Positions 10,201 to 22,200 of a stretch of 64,000 bases of DNA are shown one piece after another; position 1 is the stretch's first letter; each line of letters starts with the position of its first letter. The stretch covers positions 8,215,053 through 8,279,052 of the forward strand of contig NC_059079.1 of NCBI RefSeq assembly GCF_020497125.1. The letters are read 5' to 3'. Position numbers and translations under genes: made by a program. The DNA is from Mauremys mutica (lineage: Eukaryota > Chordata > Testudines > Geoemydidae). The notes under the pieces are model-generated. The model made no database searches and was not told the origin of the DNA. It saw nothing but the letters and a program-made list of their open reading frames with translations.

Positions 10201-13200
10201 TTTTGTTTGCTCAATTTTGGGTTTCTTTTCAGATGAAGCTCCACAAAAAATCTTTTCTCCACGAGTTTTCAAAGAGCCAGATGAATGTCGTTTAGCTGTG
10301 TCAGCTTTCTGTTTTGCCTCATCTTCCTGGTCCTTTTTTGTAACCAGAGCTGCATAGTTTTCAGGATGGTTACGTTTTACATGCCGCCAAAGGTTGAAAC
10401 TTTTCACGGCACTTGCTTCACTTGTCTTGAAGCTACATGGTTTGAGCTCACCATTCACTTCCTTTTCCACCTTGCACGTGGCCGATTTCTTCTTTGCTTT
10501 TCCCAAAAGCCCAAATTTGGGCTTTTCAAATTCAAAAGTAAAGACGTCATTGAGATCCTTTTCCGTAAATCGGCTATCAATCATGGGGGGCAGATTTGAT
10601 TTTTTTGTTGAAGCCATGGCCAAATCTTCTTGTGCTGCTACTGCATCCAAATGTTTCTTGTTATGATCTTCAAAAAGCAATGAACAAGAGCATTACATTT
10701 TTTTATAATGTACCTGCTTGTGATATCTTAACCACTTAGGGTACTTCGAATTTATTTTGGATTTTCTGGACAAAAAATGATCGCATTTTCTTTTTACACA
10801 AAAAAAATTAAAATATACTTTAATACTAAAACATGTTTCTTGTAGTTTTAATGAAGTATTTTTAATATACATAATATAAATTTATTTATAAATTGCAAGT
10901 TAGTTTTTCTTATGAAAATTTGAGGTAAAAATATTTGAAATATTTTTCAAGTTTTTAATTCCTCTCTCAAAAACACTTTAATATAGATATATCAATGAAA
11001 TTTGGTATGTGCCGTAGCATTAGTATGTGCTATCGCTGTTCTACAACATTAACTGTTGGGAAGTAACGAGGCTACACATTACAAGGTTTAAAATAAACTT
11101 TAACGGGAAAGCAAATTCAAATTGCAAGCACAGTCCCTTTAGTAAAGAGAGCAAATTTTAGGAAATATATTTTTCCTTCATCAGCCTGAATAGATTATAT
11201 AAGATAGAACCTGTTATTTGCTCTATCCTGTATGTTTCCAGCCTGATGAAGGAAAAACATATTTCTGGAAATTTGCTCTCTTTACTAAAGGGACTGTGCT
11301 TACAATTTGAATTTGCTTTCCCGTTAAAGTTTATTTCCAATGTTCTATCATATACAATTCAAATAAAATTATTTAAACTACAGGCATTGTGAACTGGGGG
11401 AATGGGCCAATTTTATTTAATATTTTTTAAATCTTTGACTGTTTAACAGATATGACCCTCAAATATGATTTAATGCTAAAACATGCATTAAAATAGTACT
11501 CTTAATTTATTTTGTATAATTAACCGTTTCCGAGAAAACTGTTTAAAAATTTTAATCGCTTAGATTACTTCTTTTTCAACTCTGGAACCATAAATTTTAA
11601 ACATAATAATAACAAAAAATTATTAACTTATTATGGAACATATTACCCTCACAGACAGGGGCAGTCGACAAGCCTTTCTTGAAATATGAAATTTCAACCG
11701 CCAGTTCAGGATGCCTATGGTTTAAATAATTTTGGATAATGTAATATGATAGCACATACTAACGCTAAGACAGACATAATTTCATTACTTTATATTAAAG
11801 TGTTTTTGAGATATTAATCAGAAATTAACATTTCATCACCTCCCTGAAGGAACTGTAGCTCCCTTAAGAAGAATTTTACGACATGTGTTCACAGAAACGT
11901 TTTTTCTTAAAATGACCTAAGGATTCACCCCCAAAGTTGTGCTGGACATTTTCCAATCACTGGATATATCACAAAAGTCACTCTTAATTTATGCAAAAAT
12001 GTTTACTGTATATTTATATGCTTGTATATTTATATTTAAATTTCAGTAAATTTAAAATTACAAACAACGCTACCAAAAGACCGTTGAACAGATGACATAT
12101 AAAATAAGTCCGCCAGAGTGATATGGGAGCATGTACAAATGAACAAATGTACCAGTAACTGGAGCTCGTGTGAGAAATGAGCTTAAGTGGTTAATATCTC
12201 TTGCGATATCTTAATATATCAATAAACAAAAACTCTTCCCCCCCCCCGATATACCTGTTTGTGATATCTTAAATGTTGCGTCTTGAGTCACACTTTTCCG
12301 TAATCGCAGCACTCAGCGCGTCTCCTTGATCAACCCTTACAAAAGAAGTATCAACACATACTAATCTACGCGAGTGTGTACTCGCCTAACCTTGACACAA
12401 GGGTGGGAGCAATTTGCAGTGTTGCCAGATGTCTGATAATTATCTGATTCTTTAATAAAACATCTCCAAAAACATTGTAATTTTGTATCTGTACATTAAA
12501 TCTTGATTTCAGCTGAAGTGAGAACAACTGACATATTATGTAAAGTAGTAACGTAGATGTTAATCTCAATTGTTATATCATCTGAAACTTTTTGGCACCT
12601 TTAGGACTTTCTCGCTAAATATCGTTCATTTTGGATTGAAAATGGAAAAAAACCAAAAACTGGAGCAGTCAAGATTTTCTGTGCTCCGGCTCCACTCCAA
12701 CTCCGGGCAAAAACCTGCAGCTCCACTGCTCCGGGCTCCACTCCAAAGCCCTGCTTTTTATACTAAGCTCATCCATCCATCTATTCTATTCTGTCACTGC
12801 AGTATCTGGGCACTTTGTGCGTATTTAAAAATAAAAAGTTTTCCCTCTCTCTCTTCCTTTCCAACTTGTTGGAGAAAGAGCTGAATTAGTTTATAGTGGT
12901 AACTAAGTTTTGAGGCAGAGGATCAAGAGGAAGTTTCTAGCTTCCTGCCTTGATTTCCCATACACTTTCCATCTCTTGTTTATAGGAATTATGTAACTTG
13001 TCAGGCCTGAAACTGGACTATTGCAGCTCACACTTCTGGAGACTGATTAATCTCTGTGAAGGTCACTCCTCACAGTGTGAAACCTTTGGGAGAGATGTAA
13101 GTAAATTCACAAGCAGCACACCCACAGTCCCTGCCCTAGAAGCCCATCATCTGTTTGCATTCACGTTAGCCTTCATACAGTGATTTGGTGGAGGGGAAAA

Positions 13201-16200
13201 AACCCACTAAATAATAGCCAACAAGCAGAACTACAAACCCTATAATCAGTTACCTATAAAAGTCTGCTTTAATCGTCTTCAGGAATAATTACATTTTTTA
13301 AAGTGACCATTCTTTTCTCCTGGAGAGATTTACCCAATTATTTCTAGTAGAAGCTGGTGGGTGACAGTCATGGCTACTAGGTGGTTTCATTACAGCCAGG
13401 ATATTATGTCACACTATTTTACTACTAGTCCTATGGTAACACCATGAGTCACCCACCAGAAATGGAGCCCCTTTAGCAAGGCACTAAACATACAGAAGAA
13501 AGCATGGTCCCCTGCCCCAAAATTCTTATAATCCAATTGAAGGACAAGGCACAAGAAATGAGTATAACTAATTACAGGAGTGCGTTGGGATGAGAGAATT
13601 GGAAATAAGATCACTTTACAACCTAGATGTACAGAAATTATATTTTCTGCTTCCAAAATACAGCCACTTTTGATTTGGAATACAGCCGCTATTTAATACA
13701 GCTTGCAGGAACCCTACATAGCAATTTAGAATAATATCCCACTGAAATGGCACAGGGAGCTTTAGGAGGCAGAATGCAGACGCTAACACCCCAATCTTGA
13801 TAAAAATTCCATGGGGAATTGGCTCAGTTTTAACTGAGAGAGGACTCTGTAGAACAGGGGTCGGCAACCTTTCAGAAGTGGTGTGCTGAGTCTTCATTTA
13901 TTCACTCTGATTTAAGGTTTCGTGTGCCAGTAATACATTTTAACATTTTTAGAAGTCTCTTTCTCCAAGTCTATAATATATAACTAAACTATTGTTGTAT
14001 GTAAAGTAAATAAGGTTTTTAAAATGTTTAAGAAACTTCATTTAAAATTAAATTAAAATGCAGAGCCCCTCAGACCAGTGGCCAGGACCCAGGCAGTGCG
14101 AGTGCCACTGAAAATCAGCTTGCGTGCCACCTTTGGCACCCGTGCTATAGGTTGCCTACCCCTGCTGTAGAACTAAAGACAACTATTAGAAGTGACAGTG
14201 TAAAATGCAAGCATGATGATAAAATAAAGGACAATCTTTTTGTATGTGACTAATAAAGTTCAATCACTGACTCTTTCAGCACCTTGCACATGGGATGCTT
14301 GCTCATGGTCATTCGAGGTCTCATGACAATCCTTCTTGCCCAATTAGAGTCATTGATCTACATTTCTTGCTCAAATTCCAACTTAGGGACAGAAATTGAT
14401 TTCTACCCATCTAAATTCACTTTGGTTCAAATGGAAAAGCTGTCATACATCTGTTTTTGGAAGGGGAGATGAAGATTTGTACTGATATTATAATAATGGC
14501 TTTTGTGCCCCACCCCAGAGGAAGTTGTATCTTAGAGATGGGAGAAATGAAAGGCTCTCTCCCCATGGATAGCTGTAATGTTGTAAAGTTATTCCAGTGC
14601 TTGTCAAATGTGATACATGCATTACAAAACATCGGTAAGTTAGCAACAAATTCCATCAGAGAGTGCTGTCTGCAAAGCTCATTTGGGGCCTACCTTCAAA
14701 TGCCTGCTTTGACATGAGCAGCACCCTGAACCCCACCAAAGTCATCTTGTAGCACTGGGCCCTTGAAAGATTGCACTGTATCTGGCTATTGAAGCAAGTG
14801 TGTTCCTGGGAGGGGAGCAGTTTGTGTTGCAATAGTAACTTTTATTTTAGTTTTTAAGTGGATGAATTTTACACAAGATAGAAGCATTTTTCATCTCACT
14901 GATTAATGTTTAAACTACACAGCAGGAACCTAGTTTTCAAGCAACCTACCTCTGACAATGCTTAATTTGTGAGGTGAGAGAGGTGGCTTGGGAACTGCAT
15001 CTTTCTTTTTTTTGGTTGCAACTCCTGTGACGCTTCTGTTCTTGAGAACATCTGTTCCCCAAATCATTACCGCTAGGTTTTTTGTATACTTTGAATCTCC
15101 TTGTGTTACTTGCAGCTGGTGCCATTTCTCCTCATCTACCCAGATTCCACTGCCCAAATGGACCTAGAAAGTAGTAATAAAAAACAAACAACAACTTAGC
15201 ATCTATGGTATGTGGCATACAGTGTCCAAGCACCTGTATGAACACTAGTATTTGGTACTATAATAATAGTAATTAAGACTAAGCAAATTCAACTTGTCTA
15301 GTTTTGAACCCTGTCCAACATTGTGGGTAAGTAAGTTTGAGTCAAACTCTTACATTTTGTGTTTCACTTTCCTTTGTTTTTCCAGTCCTTTTACTCTTAA
15401 CTCCTTTTTTCCCCGAATAGTCTCTCTCCTGAAAGACTATGATAAAAGGACCAGAAATAGGACAGAGAAAAATTATAATTAGCAAGTATATCTAGTACTC
15501 TCTATACGCACTGTATTCAAGCCAATCACTTGTGCCAGCTTAATTTGGGGGGGGAAAGGAAAAATGTTCTATTCTTAGTACACAGCACAGGCTTCCCTTT
15601 TGCCAGGAGAACCCAATTTACTCAAATCACGCTTTGGGAGTTGGTGGGGAGGGAAGCACACTATGGGCCAAATTCTGGTCCCACTGAAGTCTGCAATAAA
15701 CCTCATGTTGACTTCAATTGGAGCTGGATTAGGCCCCCTGTTTAAGTTACAAGGGTGGTGGTTGGTGAGGTGGAAGGAGGAGTTCAGCATTCCAATTAAT
15801 TGTTAACCCTTTGAACCAAAAGACTGCATGCAAGCTTCCCAAAACCCAATTCCATCAATGAAGTTTGTCCATTCCTAATAGCTACAACTGAACTACTATT
15901 ATGGAGAAATGCAACAATATTTCTGTAATACTGTAAAAGGGAAGGAAGAAAGGAGCTTCCTTCCTCAGAATTTTCAAATGTATAAAATCCTAAAGGGGGG
16001 GAGAGGGGGAATAATGGACACAAATACTGTGACAGCCCAAGTTCAGTTTTCACAAAAATTGAGAATTTTTGTTCAAACTTTTACATCATTAAAAAAGGAA
16101 AATGGTCTTAACAGTAAACTTAAGTTTGATTTTTTTACATCTTTCATGTTCAATTATCTAAAATTTTATCTATGTTTCTCATAAAAGATCTGCATTGCAC

Positions 16201-19200
16201 AGCTCACACATGCAAAGAGTCTTATTACGTTCACTGAAAATGGGCAAAGACATTTTTAAATTTCATAGGTCCAACCTCTGAGTCTCTGTTCAATCAAAAT
16301 TCTCAATGACGTCAACTGGAGTTTTTCCTGAATTAGGACTGCAAGCTATTGCCTGAAAATCATTTTTATTATAACAGTGTCTGTGACATGGTGTATTCGC
16401 CTTTATGGCTCCCTGCTGGGAGTCCTGTGGTCCTACTACACCCCATCCCAAGTAGCAGCAAGCTGAAACAAAAAGAGCAGCAAAGGTAGGTCCTTCAACC
16501 TTGCCCACAGAGGAGGCTCCAGAGAAGCCATTTTGGAAACTAGAGAGACCTGGTCCTCCAAAAGCTAGAAAGGCAAGCAACAGCCAACCAAGGCCCTGGT
16601 GACCCAAATAAAAGGAGCTGCCTGGCCTTAGCAGTCCTGGACAAAGGAACTTGAAGAATAGCCAGTTTGTGTTTTCTGACTGTTTTGCATAGCTTGCTTT
16701 GAATGGAGGGAGGGAGGGGGAGAGAGAGGACCTGAGATAAGGGTAAAGCTAAAGGGCCCAGATGGGAAAACACCAAGGGAAGAAGCAGAAAAAAAATGAA
16801 TCAAAAAGTATGTGGCCCCTGTGTATAGAGTCCCTGGGTTGGAACTCATAGTAGTGGGTGGGCCCAGGTTCCTCTACTGGCCACAGGTAAAGTGGTATAA
16901 ACCCCAAGAAAAGGATGGAGCTTATCTGTGAGCCTGAACAAAAGGCTGAATTTAAAGGACCCCAGAGATGGGACTGAAGACCCCAGCAAGGGCAAACAGA
17001 CTGTTTATTTATTGGACTCTAATACCCCAGGAGGAGTTCATTTGGACTTTGTGAATTGTCCAGAGGGCCAAGCCATGGAAGACCCACCAAGACTGGCTGG
17101 CAGACTGCAGGAGGCTCCAGGGATGACAGGACTGCAATAATTGCTTCTGGGGGAATTCTGCACCAAAAAATTAAAAATTCTGCACACAATATTTGAAAAT
17201 TCTGCAAAATTCTGCATATTTTATTTGTCAAAACAACATAATATAATCATGCCGGTTACAATTATTTTGGTAATTTATTTCAAAATACCTGTCACCAAGT
17301 ATGTCTGTAACAATATGGACAAAAAATATTCTGGTAATTTATTTTTTTTTAAGACAATATGCCTAGTAAGGAATTACATAACTTTGTGTAATACATTTAA
17401 ATTACAATACAGAACTGTATTTCCTGAACCGGTCAGAAGCACTGCAAAGGCTTGGGGGAGTCAGGGGTAACAGAGGAGCTGAGGGAGAGGGAAGGCACCT
17501 AGGAGTGAACCTGGAGGGTGTTGGGTGTGGGTGGGAGGTTTTTCTTGGGGGGGGGGGGAAGGGAGGGGATTGTTAGGATGTTGGGAAGCTTCCCTCATGA
17601 AGACCCTGGCTGACCCCAAGCCTCTCCCATTCAGTCAGGCACGTCTGCCCCGTTCCTGAACCCCTCATCCCCATGGGTCTCTGCAGCCTCCTTCCCGTCC
17701 CCACTAGTTCCTAAGCCTATGCTCCAGTCTGTCTCCCCCACCCCCCAAAGCCATTCTGAACCCCACAGCAGCCCTTTGTGCCCCACTCTGTCCTAACCTG
17801 GCTCCGCAGGGTGATGTTATGAACTCTACTCCTGGGGCAATTCTGCAGCACTGGGCATAGAATTTTGTATTTTGCCCCAGAAGTGCTGCAGTTCTGCCTT
17901 TTGCCCACCAGAGGCCGCTGTGGCGCCAGAACAGCCAACTGCATTCATGCTGGCTGTTCTAGCACCACAGCAGCCTCTGGTGGGCAAAAAGCAGAACTGC
18001 AGCACTTCTGGGGCAAAATGTTTTTTATGCGGGAAAATACAAAATTATGCGAGACGGATGAATTCTGTGTCCCCGCAGATGCACAGAACTCCCCCAGGAG
18101 TAAATACCGCACCCATCTATAAGGAGGCAATCAAGAGATGATGGTCCCTTTGCAGTGTCCTTAAGCAGCATTGTTTAAAACCTTAACTGTAGAAATATTA
18201 ACGTTCTAGTTACTGATTGCCATCTAGCAATCAAGTAAAGAGTCTAGCTTTCTTAAAAGCATGAACACAAGCAAATTGCCTCTTCTGCTTCAGATAGAGG
18301 TGAAACTGCAAAAGGCAGATTATAGTTTGTTTTTTAAATAGTCATGCATAAAAATATTCCTTTCATGACCAGATATTGTAAAGAATGTTACAACATAGGT
18401 GGAAAAACAAACCAAAACAGATGGACAGACAAACAAGTTACATAATCCTCAATATATAATTACTTCCTTCTCCCCACTCTGATCAGTCTCTATATAATTA
18501 CTATTTATTTATTTGTTTTAAAGCACTCTTTTGGTTCCATCCCCATACTCTGTAAAACAACTCCATTCATAGCCAGCAGCTAGTGCTCAGAAGTCAGGAT
18601 GATTTTGGACTTTCCAAGAATAAAATACAGATCTCCAAATAAGAAATACGATGTAGTTTAGAATATTTCAAGGAGATTTAAAACAAAAAATCAGTAGCAT
18701 TCTGAAGTGCTGAATTCTGGATCTGACTACTAAATGAAAACCAGAAAGCTGAATGCTCCATTTTATCAAAAAGTGAAGTATAGTGTATTCCAAGGTATAG
18801 CTAGCTGCTCCATATTAACATGCATAGATGCCTTAGTCTCTTTCTAGGCCTTAAGTACATCATGCATTCACGAGTTTTTACTTAAAATATTTTAAAATAG
18901 TCCGTTATAACAAACATTTTTTAAAGATTCAGGTTTCAAAGAGAGTCTCCATTCTTGAGAGCTTTTCATTTATTCGAAGGAAATGTTATTGCTGGTATCA
19001 AACAGATGTCTCTGGTTATAGCAGACCACTTGACCACAGGAATCCTAGGTTCTCTTTTATATTTCCAGCTTTGTTACTAACTTGCTGTATATTCTTAGGC
19101 AAGCAACTTATTCCCCCACCCTCTTTTTACCCTTCTGTAAAACTGGCATGATAATACTTATCTACTACTCTCAGAGGTACTGCTGTGAGACCTAATGAAA

Positions 19201-22200
19201 TCAGTTTAAGTATTTTGTGATCTTTGGATGACCAGCACCAACAAAGTGTAAGATCCTTTGCCTGTTGAAGTCAATGGGAACTTTACCACTGAGCACATGA
19301 TCAACCTCCAAGAACAAAACAAACCACAAGAACAGAATACTTTAGTAACCATGACAACATGAACAATGTATCTGACTAACACACACCACACGCTCTTCTT
19401 TAATGCTGTCCTCTCTTTTGGGATACAGAAGAGTTTCTCTGACATGAGTGAGAATCCTACCATGATCACATCCAATACCACAAAGTGTGAAGTTTGTAAA
19501 ATAGCCTTTCTACAACTCCACGGCAGTTCAGGTTAACAAAAAGAATGGTATGAATTAGTGAAAATGTTAAAAACTGGCCACCTTAAGTGTGTCACCAAAA
19601 TGTATCAGTTGTTTTTAAATGGTTACAACAATCTAAATCCCAGTAAACAAAGTGTTTTGATATCTCTGTTAAAATATAGAACAATGAATTATTATTTTAA
19701 CTTTATTTTCAAGGGACATGTCAAAACCCAGATGCAATCAATAGTGTGATGTTGATTTTAAGGTGAAATAGAATGTGCTATGTTTCTCTGCCACTGTAAC
19801 TATGTTAAATAATATTTGGTAGCTAAAAGGAGCACGGGGGAGCCTGATGTGGCTATTGCTTTCTAGAGGTTCTCCAATTCCAGCACTAATTGCACAGACA
19901 GCCCAAGAATGGCAATCTGTTGAGTATGGTATCATTTCAGTGGATTTACATAAACACTAAAGTTTATCCATTGTGTCCTTTTCTGTATATTGACTATGTG
20001 CATTCATTTCAAAGTATCATTGATCATCTTACCACCAATTATCAGTTTCAAATACGGTACATATTTGTATAATTGTCTTTTACTTAGGGATTAGTACCCG
20101 CAACCCCATGCGGTCACATAGGTGTAATTCGTAAAGTCATAAATGTAAAAAAGTTGAAAACAGCTGAGAACTTAAAAACTGGACAGTAACAAGTCACGAA
20201 CCTCCGGTGATGACAGAACCTGGTAAACAACAAGAGCTCTCAACCATGTTTGTAGTTGTTTCCATCACCTCACACTAACTCAAACATTTTAGATACTCCG
20301 AGTGATATTTGGAGTTGTGGTGTGTGCTGACTGTGCTGAATGGAGGGCTGTGTTGTGCTGGAAGAAATGAATTTCTACACATTATGAATGAAGGGTATAT
20401 GTTGTGGTGAGGCATGTTTGGGGTTACTGTGTGTGCTGATTGCAGTGTGTGGGGACAGTTGTGTTGATTTGTGTCTAGAGGGAGTTGCACTGAGAGATGT
20501 GTGTTTTGTGCAGGTGGCAGTTGCCAAAATCCACGGTCTCCCTCATACAACCAGTGAAACTGTTGCATTCAACTTGGCTGTGGAGTAAAGGAGGCAATTG
20601 GGTGAGTTACCTCTGAGATTACTGTGGTCTAGAACTTTTGGCATGCCTTTCCGTAGCTGTACACTGTATGGGTGTAATTTGTCAAGTCAAAATGGCTGCA
20701 AATTTAAGAACTGGACGGTAACAGATCACAATACCCAGTGACATAGGCGCCGATTTCTACTGGAGCCGGTGGGTGCTCGACCCCACACTGCCGACGGCCC
20801 CACCCTGACTCCACCCCTGCCCTGCCCCCATTCCAAACCCTTCCCCAAAGTCCCTGCCCCAACTCGTCCCCCTCCCTGCCCCTATTCCAACTCCTTCCCC
20901 AAATCCCCGCCCCAGCCCTGCCTCCTCCCCTGAGCACGCCACGCTTCCACTCCTCCCCGCTCCCTCACGGAGCTTGCTACAGTTATTTGGCAGCGGCAAG
21001 CGCAGGGAGGTGGGCAGAGGAACAGGGACGTGGCGCAATCAGGGAAGGAGGTGGTGAGGTGGGGTGGGAAGCTTGACTGCTGGTGGGTGCAGCGCACCCA
21101 CTAATTTTTCCCCATTGGTGCTCCAGCCCCGGCGCACCCACAGAGTCGGCGCCAACGCCCAGTGATGATTCATCCTGATGATATTCTGAATTAAAAAAAA
21201 AAAAAAGAGCCACCAACCATGTTTGTAGCTATTTCCATTATTTCCTACCAACTCTACAGACAAGCTTCAGAGTGACACACAGAGTGACGTTCCTATAATC
21301 TTATTATACAGATACTATTGCACCTTGTGAAAATTTAGGAAAACACTAAACACAGTAGTAGCTTACAGCAAAGATTCTAATGTCATGAAAGTTTGGTATG
21401 AAATCCACCTGAAGAACAGTTAAAGACTATTTATAAATACTAAGTTTTAAATACCTTTCCGTTCTCGAGAATATACTTGTCCATTACTGGAACAGGGGCA
21501 GGATAGTATGTTGATGTATTCGCTTCCTCACTGAATGTTTTCTGTATCTCAGGCTCAGGCTCAATTGATTCTGGTTTTCCTTTTTCAAGTTCAATGGCAG
21601 GACCTACACAGTTAAGAAAAGAGATTGGTCTGCTATCCCAAAGAACATGAAATCAATCATTTTACTGAACAATGGCCAGCACAGACCACCACATTAGTCA
21701 TGTTTGTTTTAGAATGGAAATGAGTCCAAAGCAACACTCTTCATCTGAACAGTCCCCAATAAAATCGGGGTAAGAACTGAGGCTCTAATCCATTCCTGCT
21801 TTAAACACTTAACGCTAAAGAATCATGCTTAAAAATAATTGTGTGTATGGACAGTTCAAAGAATATGGGTGAGGCAGCTATAACCTGTACTCAAAGGAAT
21901 GATAATGCAACAGAGTGAACATATAAACCAGCAGTGGTAACAGTTATCCTTCAAATTAGAATTACTGTATAGTTATTTGGAAGATTATGTGTTATCTGTT
22001 AATGTAAATCTATACGTTTTCATGGAAAAAATTAAATAGGGGTATGTAAAATAAGAATGAATAGAAATTGTACAGATAAGTGAATGGGCTTGGGATACTT
22101 ATGCTAAAATGCCATGAATTTAAGGAACACCTAAGTGTTAGCACAACATACATTAGAATTTTGATTGCCTGATCTATCAGCTACACTGATTTGTATTTTA

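Larger units (their letters stand above)
8165..12753 (-). mobile_element. hAT DNA transposon, full length, with transposase
   Basis: The ends are inverted: the left end starts CAGGGATTTTGGAGC and the right end, reverse complemented, starts CAGGGCTTTGGAGT. Eight-base flanks TTTTTTAT (8157-8164) and CTTTTTAT (12754-12761) differ by one base and fit a hAT target-site duplication. Both ends have repeated subterminal GCTCC motifs, as expected for hAT transposase binding sites. The element lies in BEND5 intron 5 and its transposase is sense to BEND5. About 2 kb between the transposase and the right end is AT-rich and palindromic and may hold a nested insertion. Confidence 0.88.

Noticed and set aside
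8682..10666. Plus-strand frames opposite the transposase
   Set aside because: They are shadows of the minus-strand transposase frame.
12998..13183. Possible short exon between hAT elements
   Set aside because: No splice sites or family similarity consistent with BEND5 or another gene; BEND5 is complete without it.
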